Shown here in pieces: positions 7,421 through 13,509 of a stretch of DNA of 22,041 nt. Below the pieces are notes generated by a model. It ran no database searches. It saw only the letters and a program-made list of their open reading frames with translations, and had not been told where the DNA came from. Every line of letters starts with the position of its first letter. Positions within the stretch are counted from its first letter, which is position 1. The stretch is taken from assembly GCA_002372855.1 (NCBI GenBank), contig DFIZ01000032.1:27439-49479 (forward strand), read 5' to 3'. Position numbers and translations under genes: made by a program. The DNA comes from Bacteroidales bacterium UBA3684. Its GTDB lineage: Bacteria > Bacteroidota > Bacteroidia > Bacteroidales > P3.

Positions 7421-8089
7421 TCATTCGCCGTTGAACACGTAGCGCACAATGTTGCTCCCCATGCGCAGGGCCTTCTGCCGTGTGGCTTGGCTGTCGTTGT
7501 GCACGTCGGGGTCCTCCCAGCCGTCGCCGAGGTCGCACTCCCACGTGAAGAAGCACACCAGCCGACCCTCCCATATCAGACCGTAGCCCTTGGGCGGCAG
7601 GTTGTCGTGCTCGTGTATCTTGGGCAGACCGTTGGGGAACTGGTATTTCTGGTGGTAGATGGGGTGCGAGAAGGGCAGCTCCACCCATTCCAGCTCCGGG
7701 AACACCTTCTTCATCATGGGCATGATGTATTCCTTCATGCCGTAGTTGTCGTCGATGTGGAGGAATCCGCCGCCGACGAGGTAGCTGCGCAGGTTCTGCG
7801 CCTCGCGGTCGCTGAAGACCACGTTGCCGTGCCCCGTCATGTGCAGCAGGGGGTAGTTGAATATCTCCGCGCTGCCCACGTCCACGGTGGCGTACTGCGG
7901 CTTGAGGCCCATCTGCTGGTCCTGGTTGCAGAAGGCAATGAGGTTGGTGAGCGACGTCGGGTTGGCGTACCAGTCGCCCCCGCCGCCATACTTGAGCAGG
8001 GCTATCTGCGGCTGGGCGTTTGCTTTGCCTATAAGCCCCATAAATCCTATAAGTACTAAAAGCCCTATATGTTTTATTCTTCTCTTCAT
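7421..8089 (-). CDS. DUF4159 domain protein, secreted
   Basis: This 222-residue protein resembles the DUF4159 family throughout, including ALLKYGGGGDWY near the N-terminus of the mature protein and the central GGGFLHIDDNYG and LWHMTGHG-like segment (here LLHMTGHGNVVFSD). The fold is thought to resemble the class I glutamine amidotransferase fold, but no activity is established. The N-terminal signal peptide (about 1-25, ending ANA) is encoded by a 9-nt tandem repeat. Its start overlaps the rsmE stop by 4 bp, implying coupled translation. It is exported by prediction; a role with the downstream DUF2807 protein at the envelope is only an inference from the operon. Confidence 0.85.
   Translation of the reverse strand: MKRRIKHIGLLVLIGFMGLIGKANAQPQIALLKYGGGGDWYANPTSLTNLIAFCNQDQQMGLKPQYATVDVGSAEIFNYPLLHMTGHGNVVFSDREAQNLRSYLVGGGFLHIDDNYGMKEYIMPMMKKVFPELEWVELPFSHPIYHQKYQFPNGLPKIHEHDNLPPKGYGLIWEGRLVCFFTWECDLGDGWEDPDVHNDSQATRQKALRMGSNIVRYVFNGE
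8028..8072 (-). repeat. 9-bp tandem repeat encoding a signal peptide core
   Basis: Five 9-bp units (plus strand CCTATAAGC, CCCATAAAT, CCTATAAGT, ACTAAAAGC, CCTATATGT). On the coding strand they give the hydrophobic core of the DUF4159 signal peptide in three-residue steps: HIG, LLV, LIG, FMG, LIG. The period equals three codons, so changes in unit number would keep the frame. Confidence 0.8.
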
Positions 8090-8829
8090 TGTTTGCAGTC
8101 ATTGGTTATGCTGAACGCCACAGCGGCATACAGCGCCGCCGTCTCGGTGCGCAGGCGGCTCGGCCCGAGGCTCACCGGGCGGAAACCGCACGCCAGCGCC
8201 AGGTCTATCTCCTCCTGCGAAAAGTCGCCCTCGGGACCTATCAGCACCACCGCGTCGCGCCCTGCCTCCAGGGCCGTGGCCAGCGGTGTGCGCGGCTGGT
8301 CGGCTTCGCAGTGGGCAATGAATTGGAGCATCGGCGTCCCGTCGGCAAAGGTGCGCAGCCACTCCCGCAGCTTCACGGCCGGATGGATGCGCGGCAGCGT
8401 CAGGTGCAGGCTCTGCTTCATGGCGCTCAGGGCCAGGCGTTCCAGGCGGTCGGTCTTCAGAAACGACCGCTCCGAGTGGTCGCAGTCCAGCAGCGTGATT
8501 TCGCCCACGCCCACCTCCACGGCCTTTTCCACCAGCCACTCCATGCGCGACGGGTTCTTCGTCGGCGCCACCGCCAGATGTAGAGACGCAGCGTGCTGCG
8601 TCTCCTCAAGCGACATCGGCATCTGAGACGCAGCACGCTGCGTCTCTACGGTGCAGGCCTTGTCGCAGGCATCCACCACCCGGCACTCGTACAGGTGCCC
8701 CTGCCCGTCGGTGACGTGCATTGTGTCGCCCTCGCGCAGGCGCAGCACGCGCACCGCATGCCGACTCTCCTCGGCATCCAGCGTGGCGTAGCCCTCGGGC
8801 GTTATATCTTTGCAGTAGAATAGTTGCAT
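8086..8829 (-). CDS. rsmE: 16S rRNA (uracil-1498-N3)-methyltransferase
   Basis: This 247-residue SPOUT-family methyltransferase modifies U1498 of 16S rRNA using S-adenosylmethionine. The N-terminal PUA-like domain (about 1-60) includes ESRHAVRVLRL. The SPOUT domain begins near residue 83 (LHLAVAPTKN) and has the family signatures VEKAVEVG, IGPEGDFS and LGPSRLRTETAA. The ATG at 8829 is chosen over a TTG two codons upstream. The linker between the domains (62-82) is abnormal: it contains ETQRAAS and ETQHAAS, encoded by two inverted copies of a palindromic repeat, and is about six residues longer than in typical homologues as I recall them. It starts 18 bp after mnmA and overlaps DUF4159 by 4 bp. 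Confidence 0.95.
   Translation of the reverse strand: MQLFYCKDITPEGYATLDAEESRHAVRVLRLREGDTMHVTDGQGHLYECRVVDACDKACTVETQRAASQMPMSLEETQHAASLHLAVAPTKNPSRMEWLVEKAVEVGVGEITLLDCDHSERSFLKTDRLERLALSAMKQSLHLTLPRIHPAVKLREWLRTFADGTPMLQFIAHCEADQPRTPLATALEAGRDAVVLIGPEGDFSQEEIDLALACGFRPVSLGPSRLRTETAALYAAVAFSITNDCKQ
8580..8649. repeat. Inverted pair of palindromic repeats inside rsmE
   Basis: Two 25-bp arms (8580-8604 and 8625-8649) are perfect reverse complements, separated by 20 bp. Each arm is itself a near-palindrome built on GAGACGC...GCGTCTC with a single central mismatch. On the rsmE strand both are read in the same frame (42 nt apart), giving ETQRAAS (62-68) and ETQHAAS (76-82). A third family member lies at 10168-10189. 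The frame is intact. Confidence 0.92.
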
Positions 8830-8847
8830 GTCCAATCTCAGTAACCG

Positions 8848-10104
8848 TTAATCATTGCCTCCACCCACAATCATGCCCGTGGCCAGCACCAGGTGGGCCT
8901 CCTTGTCGTAGATGGTGGCGTACTGGCCGGCGGCGATGCCCTGTATCGGCTCGCCGCTCTCGATGACGACCAGCCCGTCGTCCGTCCGGTGCAGCACTCC
9001 GGGGTGGAACTCCGGTGTGTGGCGTATCTTGAACGTCACCTCCACCTCGCCTTCCGGCAGGTCGTCCAGAAGCTCTCCGTTGCTGCTCCCCTTCTCGAGG
9101 GGAGCTGTCCGAAGGACTGAGGGGTTGGGCCACTTCCCGCTCAGCAGGTGGAACCCCATCAGGCGGATGCGGTTGCCGTACTGCTCTTTGGGGTCGTAGC
9201 CTTGCGACACATAGAGCACGTTCTCCTCCACGTCCTTCCGCACCACGAACCACGGCCCTCCGCTGAGGTAGAGCCCTTTGCGCTGCCCGATGGTGTGGAA
9301 CCAGTAGCCCTTGTGGGTGCCGAGCACGCGGCCTGTCTCCAGCTCCACAATCTTGCCCTCGCGTTCGCCCAGGTAGCGGCGGATGAAGTCGTTGTAGTTG
9401 ATTTTGCCCAGGAAGCAGATGCCCTGCGAGTCCTTGCGCGTGGCGCTGGGCAGGCCCGCCTGGGCGGCAACGGCCCTCACCTCGCTCTTCATCATCCCCC
9501 CGATGGGGAACATCAGCTTCTCGATCTGGCGGTACTCCAGCTGCGAGAGGAAGTCCGTCTGGTCCTTCACCGGGTCCTTGGCGGTGGCCAGGAAGACAGT
9601 CGGCCTCACCCCAACCCCTCTCCCGGGGAGAGGGGCGGCTGCCGCATCCTGTTGGAGGCGCTCCCCCTCTCCTTGGGAGAGGGGCAGGGGTGAGGCCTTC
9701 TCCACTCTCGCATAGTGCCCCGTGGCGATACGGTCGTAGTCCTTGCCGCGGCGGTCGTTGAAGGCGCCGAACTTGATGAGCTTGTTGCACATCACGTCGG
9801 GGTTCGGCGTCAGGCCGCGGCGCACGCTCTCGATGGTGTAGCTCACCACGTTGTCCCAGTACTCCTTGTGCAGGTTCACCTCCTCGAAACGGCAGCCGTA
9901 GTGGTGCGCTATCCACTGGGTAATCTCTATGTCCTCCTCCGCCGGGCAGTCGATGTAGCCCTCCTCGTCCTCCATACCGATGCGGATATAGAAGATGTCC
10001 GGCGTGATGCCCTGCTCCTTCAGCAGGTGCACCACCACCGAGCTGTCCACGCCCCCGGATACCAATGCAGCAACTTTCACTTTTTTCCTTTTCTTTTTTC
10101 CCAT
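8848..10104 (-). CDS. mnmA: tRNA-specific 2-thiouridylase MnmA with two repeat-encoded insertions
   Basis: This 418-residue enzyme transfers sulfur to U34 of tRNAs for Lys, Glu and Gln. The ATP pyrophosphatase loop SGGVDSS is at 16-22. C106 in [12 protein letters not shown] is the expected nucleophile, and the cysteine of SQGICFLGK the second catalytic cysteine. The start ATG before GKKKRKKVK is preferred; an upstream in-frame ATG would require translating through the palindromic repeat at 10168-10189. Two segments look foreign: residues 137-167, between [10 protein letters not shown] and the conserved KDQTDFL region, and about 326-340 (including [13 protein letters not shown]). Both are encoded by hairpin repeats of intergenic type. 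All catalytic motifs remain, so the protein is probably active. It heads the operon with rsmE. Confidence 0.93.
   Translation of the reverse strand: MGKKKRKKVKVAALVSGGVDSSVVVHLLKEQGITPDIFYIRIGMEDEEGYIDCPAEEDIEITQWIAHHYGCRFEEVNLHKEYWDNVVSYTIESVRRGLTPNPDVMCNKLIKFGAFNDRRGKDYDRIATGHYARVEKASPLPLSQGEGERLQQDAAAAPLPGRGVGVRPTVFLATAKDPVKDQTDFLSQLEYRQIEKLMFPIGGMMKSEVRAVAAQAGLPSATRKDSQGICFLGKINYNDFIRRYLGEREGKIVELETGRVLGTHKGYWFHTIGQRKGLYLSGGPWFVVRKDVEENVLYVSQGYDPKEQYGNRIRLMGFHLLSGKWPNPSVLRTAPLEKGSSNGELLDDLPEGEVEVTFKIRHTPEFHPGVLHRTDDGLVVIESGEPIQGIAAGQYATIYDKEAHLVLATGMIVGGGND
9085..9129. repeat. Hairpin repeat inside mnmA (C-terminal part)
   Basis: A strong hairpin (GCTCCCC at 9085-9091 with GGGGAGC at 9099-9105) is followed by a second small one (GTCC 9107-9110, GGAC 9114-9117) and a GGGGTTGGG tail. 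It resembles dispersed intergenic repeats I know from many bacterial genomes, but here it is translated in frame as about 15 residues of MnmA. Confidence 0.75.
9604..9695. repeat. Paired hairpin repeats inside mnmA (central part)
   Basis: Two arms of 32 bp (9604-9635 and 9664-9695) are inverted copies with about four mismatches. Each contains its own hairpin around CCCCTCTCC...GGGAGAGGGG and a GGGGTGAGG flank. The 92-bp unit is translated in frame as MnmA residues 137-167. The same sequence type is commonly seen as an intergenic repeat in unrelated bacteria (from general knowledge, not checked here). Confidence 0.85.
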
Positions 10105-10167
10105 TAACGGCGCAGTGCGAAAAATATTGTCTCCACCGCCCACAAAAATCCCCCCGCCGCCAACCGG

Positions 10168-10189
10168 GAGACGCGGCATGCCGCGTCTC
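10168..10189. repeat. Perfect 22-bp palindrome, intergenic member of the rsmE repeat family
   Basis: The half site GAGACGCGGCA is followed by its exact reverse complement, then TAC as in the rsmE copies. It lies between the mnmA start and the terminator of the upstream operon. It differs from the rsmE copies by G for A at the eighth base and the compensating change on the other side, which keeps the palindrome. Confidence 0.9.
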
Positions 10190-10202
10190 TACATTGGGGG
10201 AC

Positions 10203-10229
10203 AAAAAAAAAGGAGCCCTTGCGGGCTCC
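10203..10229 (-). terminator. Rho-independent terminator of the sigma/anti-sigma/Spy operon
   Basis: On the minus strand a 7-bp GC-rich stem (GGAGCCC, GGGCTCC) with a GCAA tetraloop is followed by nine T (plus-strand A at 10203-10211). It starts 28 bp after the stop codon of the Spy-like gene. This is the clearest intrinsic terminator in the window. Confidence 0.9.
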
Positions 10230-10257
10230 CACACTATGAAAAAAATTAAAACCTTTT

Positions 10258-10686
10258 CTATTTCTTCTTGCCACGGTGGTGGCGTTTGTTGGCGGCTTTC
10301 AGCTCTTTGCGCTGCTCGGGGGTGAGCACTTCGTCGATGCGGACCTTGGTGGCGTACATCTCGCGCGAGACTTGGGCCTGGAGCCTGGCTTCGCGGTCGA
10401 AGAGAGGGTAGAGCGCGCGGCTCTGGTCGCCGTCGAGGTCCATGTAGCGGCCGATGCTGTCGCGGACGGCTTTTTGTTCTTTGCGCAGTTTGTCGACACG
10501 TTCCTTGCTTTCGGCGGTGATGGTTTCCAGTTTGCGTTTCTGGGTGGCGTTGAGGTCGCTGACGAGTTCCGTGATGTCGGCCCGCGGCTCGGGTTTGCCG
10601 CCTTCGCGGTGGGGGTGCTGGGCCAGGGCCGCGGAGAGCTGCATGCCCATGAATGCCGCCAGGGCCAGTGCGATGGTTTTCTTCAT
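10258..10686 (-). CDS. Spy/CpxP-like periplasmic protein (LTxxQ type)
   Basis: This 142-residue protein has a signal peptide (about 1-22, ending ALA) and a mature part that is mostly charged helix. The element LTPEQRKEL near 121-129 matches the LTxxQ motif of Spy/CpxP and CnrX-like periplasmic chaperones or sensors. An earlier LNATQKRKLETI repeats the pattern. The tail is very basic (HHRGKKK) and His residues flank both ends of the mature protein, which could bind metal. It is the third gene of a sigma/anti-sigma operon and ends at a strong terminator. By analogy with CpxP and CnrX it may sense envelope stress or metal and signal to the anti-sigma factor; that is inference. Confidence 0.75.
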   Translation of the reverse strand: MKKTIALALAAFMGMQLSAALAQHPHREGGKPEPRADITELVSDLNATQKRKLETITAESKERVDKLRKEQKAVRDSIGRYMDLDGDQSRALYPLFDREARLQAQVSREMYATKVRIDEVLTPEQRKELKAANKRHHRGKKK

Positions 10687-10708
10687 TTCTATCGGTTTTT
10701 TTGCGGTT

Positions 10709-11044
10709 TTATTCGGTTGTTTCGGCGGTTTCGTCGTCGTAGAGGCACTCGATGGGGTTGACGGCGGCGGTTTCGACGGAGGCGTAGTAGTCGTAGTCGG
10801 AGACGTAGGCCATCATGCGGCCGATGCCTTCCTCGTCGTAGGAGCGGAAGGAGGCCACGTTGAAGACCACCACGGCGGCGACGGCGGCGACAGCGGTGAG
10901 CGCCACGGTGCGCCAGAGGGCGGTGCGGTGCGCGGGGCGCAGGTAGGGCTTGCAGCGCACCTGGGCCATCACGGCGTCGACCACATCGACCTGCTTGGGA
11001 CAGGTCTGGCGCGACAGGATTTGTAGTTGTTCTTCTATATTCAT
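10709..11044 (-). CDS. Putative single-pass anti-sigma factor
   Basis: This 111-residue protein is not clearly a named family. It has a cytoplasmic N-terminus of about 45 residues (MNIEEQLQILSRQTCPKQVD), one membrane helix (about 46-63, rich in Ala and Val), and an acidic extracytoplasmic tail of about 48 residues rich in Tyr, Asp and Glu. The gene starts 10 bp after the ECF sigma factor stop, the usual place for a cognate anti-sigma factor. No zinc-binding HxxxCxxC anti-sigma motif is visible. Position and topology are the only support for the role. Confidence 0.6.
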   Translation of the reverse strand: MNIEEQLQILSRQTCPKQVDVVDAVMAQVRCKPYLRPAHRTALWRTVALTAVAAVAAVVVFNVASFRSYDEEGIGRMMAYVSDYDYYASVETAAVNPIECLYDDETAETTE

Positions 11045-11054
11045 CTCGTTTTCG

Positions 11055-11588
11055 TTATTGTTTCACTTCTTTGGCCAGGTTCTTCTTGGCACGGAAGATG
11101 AGCGATTCCACCTTGGCGAGGGTGCACTGCATGACGTCGGCGATCTGCTGGTAGGAGAAGTTCTCGAAAGTGTAGAGCACCAGGGCGGTGCGCTGTTCGT
11201 CCTTGAGGTGCCCGATGGCGGTGCGCAGCTGCTCGAGCTGTTCGCGGTGGATGATTTCCTGCTCGGCGTTGCGGTCGGGCGAGGGGTCGTCGGGGCGTGT
11301 CTCGTATTCGTCGGTGCTCACGTAGCGTTTGCTTTTGTTGAGCATCTTGCAGACGGTGTTGACGGTGATGCGGTAGATGAAAGAACTCAGCTTCGAATCG
11401 AAGCGGAAGCGCGGCAGGGCCATGTAGAGCTCAACGAAGACCTGTTGGGTCACTTCCTCGGTTTCGAGGCGCGTGCCGCAGAGTTTGTACGTCAGGTTGG
11501 CCACTATTTGCTGGTAGCGCCGCACTATTTCGGCGTACTGCTCGGTGTCTCCGGCAAGGATCTTCTGGACTATCTCTTTGTCTTCCAC
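11055..11588 (-). CDS. ECF-type RNA polymerase sigma factor
   Basis: This 177-residue protein has sigma region 2 (about 8-80, with VTQQVFVELYMALPRF and SFIYRITVN) and region 4 (about 115-172, with FENFSYQQIADVMQCTLAKVESLIFRAKKNL), which is a helix-turn-helix for -35 recognition. There is no region 1 or 3, as expected for the ECF group. It is followed directly by a putative anti-sigma factor and a Spy-like periplasmic protein, so the three probably form an envelope-stress module. A 266-bp spacer with a large inverted repeat lies upstream, the longest intergenic region in the window; such sigma factors often control their own promoter. Confidence 0.92.
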   Translation of the reverse strand: MEDKEIVQKILAGDTEQYAEIVRRYQQIVANLTYKLCGTRLETEEVTQQVFVELYMALPRFRFDSKLSSFIYRITVNTVCKMLNKSKRYVSTDEYETRPDDPSPDRNAEQEIIHREQLEQLRTAIGHLKDEQRTALVLYTFENFSYQQIADVMQCTLAKVESLIFRAKKNLAKEVKQ

Positions 11589-11700
11589 TGGCTCGATTCG
11601 TTATTAGGTACGGGATGAATATGTTTTATTGCACTTGTTTCGGGAAAAATATTTTTTTTTTCGGAATTTTCCCTACACTTCAATATAAGTTTCTTATTTT

Positions 11701-11794
11701 ACGACAACATTGACAACAGGGACAACCTGCACCCCGCAACATGCGGTGTGCTCTGGACTGCGTCAGCTGTTGTTTGTGTTGTCATTGTTGTCGT
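11701..11794. repeat. Nested inverted repeat upstream of the sigma factor gene
   Basis: Outer arms 11701-11718 and 11777-11794 are 18-bp reverse complements with one mismatch, built from ACAAC/GTTGT units. Inside lies a second hairpin (GCACCCCGC with GCGGTGTGC, one mismatch, 5-base loop) near 11730-11753. It sits 113-206 bp upstream of the sigma gene start, in the spacer between the S4-domain gene and the sigma gene. It could be an operator, a structured leader or a terminator-like element. It has no U tract that fits a simple intrinsic terminator. The remainder of the spacer (11589-11700) is A/T-rich with a weak TATTTTTC on the minus strand, which is not convincing as a promoter. Confidence 0.6.
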
Positions 11795-11797
11795 CAC

Positions 11798-11857
11798 TTT
11801 AAACCCTAAACATTAAACATTAAACATTAAACATTAAACCTTAAACCTTAAACCTTA
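11798..11857. repeat. Heptamer array running into the S4-gene stop codon
   Basis: Eight 7-bp units (TTTAAAC, CCTAAAC, ATTAAAC four times, CTTAAAC twice) plus a partial ninth. The final TTA of the array is the TAA stop codon of the minus-strand S4-domain gene. Read directly. Confidence 0.93.
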
Positions 11858-12226
11858 TTCATATTTGAACTTCTCGATGTCGCGGCGTTCGCGTTTGGTG
11901 GGGCGTCCGACGCCGCGGTCGCGTTTCTCGAAGGCGTACTGGCGTGCCATCTGTATGCGCTCGTATTCCTCCTGCGGCGTGCGGTCGATCATGAAGCCCT
12001 GAACCAGGGGGGCGCCGACGCGGTTGGGCGGTATGGCGAGGACCTCGATTTCTTTGTGCAGCTGGTCGATGTTGAGGCTGTAGCGTTCGCCTTCCTTCAC
12101 CTCGTGCGAGGGTTTGAGGCTGCGGCCGTCGGAGGTCATCGAGACCTTGCCGCACTGGCAGGCGTCTGCCGCCAGCGACCGTGTTTTGTAGAGGCGCACC
12201 GCCCAGAGGTATTTGTCGAGACGCAT
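11855..12226 (-). CDS. hslR: S4-domain RNA-binding protein, Hsp15 (HslR) type
   Basis: This 123-residue protein starts directly with the S4 fold: MRLDKYLWAVRLYKTRSLAADAC then GKVSM and the SLKPSHEVKEGE loop. A basic tail (GRPTKRERRDIEKF) follows, as in Hsp15, which binds free 50S subunits carrying nascent chains and helps ribosome recycling after heat shock. Length is close to the E. coli protein (133 residues). It follows tonB after a heptamer array, and its own stop lies in another array. A general S4 annotation is safer than the exact Hsp15 role. Confidence 0.82.
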   Translation of the reverse strand: MRLDKYLWAVRLYKTRSLAADACQCGKVSMTSDGRSLKPSHEVKEGERYSLNIDQLHKEIEVLAIPPNRVGAPLVQGFMIDRTPQEEYERIQMARQYAFEKRDRGVGRPTKRERRDIEKFKYE

Positions 12227-12233
12227 TTTTAGT

Positions 12234-12272
12234 GTTAAGTGTTAAGTGTTAAGTGTTAAGTGTTTAGTGTTA
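12234..12272. repeat. Heptamer array between tonB and the S4 gene
   Basis: Four exact GTTAAGT units, one GTTTAGT, and a partial GTTA whose TTA (12270-12272) is the TAA stop of tonB on the minus strand. It spans almost all of the spacer up to the start of the S4-domain gene. Read directly. Confidence 0.93.
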
Positions 12273-13013
12273 TATTTTGAAGATGTAGGTGATGGTGCCG
12301 ATCTGCTCCTCGGGGGCGAAGGTGGAGGCGTTGAAGCGGGCGCGTTTGGCGGCCGCCTTGGCCTGTTCGACGAGACTGCCGGTGGTGATGGTGGAGCCCT
12401 GGTAGGGGGCTTCGGTGCGCACCACGCGGCCCTGCTGGTCGACCCAGATGCGAACCACTATCTTGCCCTGCTGGTTGGAGTTGTATTCGGGTTTGGGGAG
12501 CACGACGGCACTGCGCCCTTTGAGGTTGTAGTTGCCGTTGCCGCCGCCGTTGCCGGTGTAGTTGTTGCTGGTGGGGGTGCCGTTGGGGTTGCCCTGGTTG
12601 CCCTGGCCGGTGCTGACGCCCTGGCTGCCGCCGCCGGAGGTCCGGTTGCGCTTGCCGGGGAAGAGGGCGTTCTTGTTGATTTCGGGTTCCTTGTTCTCCA
12701 CCACAGGCTGTTCCTGCGCGGCGGGGTTGGTGACGTTGCCGGGGTTGGGGCTGGAGGGTACGGGCACCGTGGGTTCGGTGCGCTGGGTGACCACCTGCTG
12801 CTGCGATGCCGGAGGGGCGTAGTTGGCGGCCTCGCTGGCGGGCTCGGGGCTGTCGCCCTGGCCGAAGTCGCTGTCGCCGAGGTTCACCTCGACGCCCTCT
12901 TCGGGTATGGGCGGGTCGGGCGGCGTGTAGGCGAAGATGTTGAGGCTCATCAACAGCACAGACAGCAGGACGATGACCGCGGTGGCTATTCCGGATTTAA
13001 GCTTTGCATTCAT
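12270..13013 (-). CDS. tonB: TonB-family energy transducer
   Basis: This 247-residue protein has a short basic N-terminus, one membrane anchor (about 9-29), and a Pro/Ser/Gln-rich periplasmic linker. A Gly/Asn-rich stretch follows (about 125-165, with GQGNQGNPNG and GNGGGNGNYN). The C-terminal TonB-like domain (about 170-247) includes KIVVRIWVDQQGRVVRT and ends GTITYIFKI. It transmits proton-motive energy from ExbB/ExbD to outer-membrane TonB-dependent receptors. It lies 6 bp after exbD, and its stop codon is part of a heptamer array. Bacteroidota carry several tonB paralogues, so which receptors it serves is unknown. Confidence 0.88.
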   Translation of the reverse strand: MNAKLKSGIATAVIVLLSVLLMSLNIFAYTPPDPPIPEEGVEVNLGDSDFGQGDSPEPASEAANYAPPASQQQVVTQRTEPTVPVPSSPNPGNVTNPAAQEQPVVENKEPEINKNALFPGKRNRTSGGGSQGVSTGQGNQGNPNGTPTSNNYTGNGGGNGNYNLKGRSAVVLPKPEYNSNQQGKIVVRIWVDQQGRVVRTEAPYQGSTITTGSLVEQAKAAAKRARFNASTFAPEEQIGTITYIFKI

Positions 13014-13019
13014 GGCGTT

Positions 13020-13433
13020 TTACTGTTTGGGGGACGTGGCCAGGATGACCTTGTGCTTGGTGCCGGTGGCGTTGTTGATGTTGTTGACGGCGTCGATGAC
13101 GTTGACGACGTCCTGCACGGGCACCTCCTTGTCGGCGCGGAGCACCACGCAGGCATCCTCGATGCCGCTCTCGATGCCGGCGGCGATGTGCTGCTGCAGC
13201 TCGCTGACGGGCACCGCCGTCTCGCCGACGTAGAAGTTGTGCTCGGGGTCGATGTAGACGGTGACGTTCTGCTTGGCCATGGTGCGGCTCGAGCTCTCGG
13301 GAAGCATGAGCTTCACGGCGTTGGGGGCGATGAGCGTCGAGGTGATCATGAAGAAGATGAGCAGCAGGAACACCAGGTCGGACATCGACGACGAGGAGGT
13401 CTCTATCTTGATTTGATTGCGTGTCTTGATCAT
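13020..13433 (-). CDS. exbD: Biopolymer transport protein ExbD/TolR family
   Basis: This 137-residue protein has a short cytoplasmic N-terminus, one membrane helix (about 19-40, SDLVFLLLIFFMITSTLI) and a periplasmic domain. D19 at the start of the helix is the position of the conserved proton-pathway aspartate of ExbD/TolR. The motif LPESSSRTM follows the helix, typical of Bacteroidota ExbD proteins. It works in a complex with the ExbB-like protein encoded upstream and TonB downstream. The gap to tonB is 6 bp; a 76-bp repeat-rich spacer separates it from exbB. Confidence 0.93.
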   Translation of the reverse strand: MIKTRNQIKIETSSSSMSDLVFLLLIFFMITSTLIAPNAVKLMLPESSSRTMAKQNVTVYIDPEHNFYVGETAVPVSELQQHIAAGIESGIEDACVVLRADKEVPVQDVVNVIDAVNNINNATGTKHKVILATSPKQ

Positions 13434-13505
13434 TCAGTTTCAGTTTTTAGTTTTAGTTTTCAGTTATTGCGTGCGCTATAAACTTAAACTTTTAACTTAA
13501 ACTCA
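13434..13505. repeat. Imperfect 6-7-bp repeats in the exbB-exbD spacer
   Basis: The first half has units such as TCAGTTT, CAGTTTT, TAGTTTT, AGTTTT and CAGTTAT; the second half (about 13479-13503) repeats AAACTTA and AACTTTT. The period is mostly seven with some six-base units, so this looks like a decayed version of the arrays at 11798 and 12234. It fills the spacer between the exbB stop and exbD start. Confidence 0.7.
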
Positions 13506-13509
13506 CGAC

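Noticed and set aside
10105..10179. Upstream ATG at 10179 as the mnmA start
   Set aside because: It would translate the intergenic palindrome and A/T-rich spacer, giving a non-conserved Gly-rich leader before the PP-loop; the ATG at 10104 fits the family.
11045..11075. GTTTCAC near the sigma gene end as a parS half-site
   Set aside because: The other half of the palindrome is missing, and no full parS was found anywhere in the window.
11798..11857. Could the short tandem arrays be CRISPR?
   Set aside because: Units are 7-11 bp without spacers, and no cas genes are present.
12534..12650. Gly/Asn-coding repetitive stretch in tonB as a mobile or repeat element
   Set aside because: It is a degenerate low-complexity linker without a fixed nucleotide period, common in TonB proteins.
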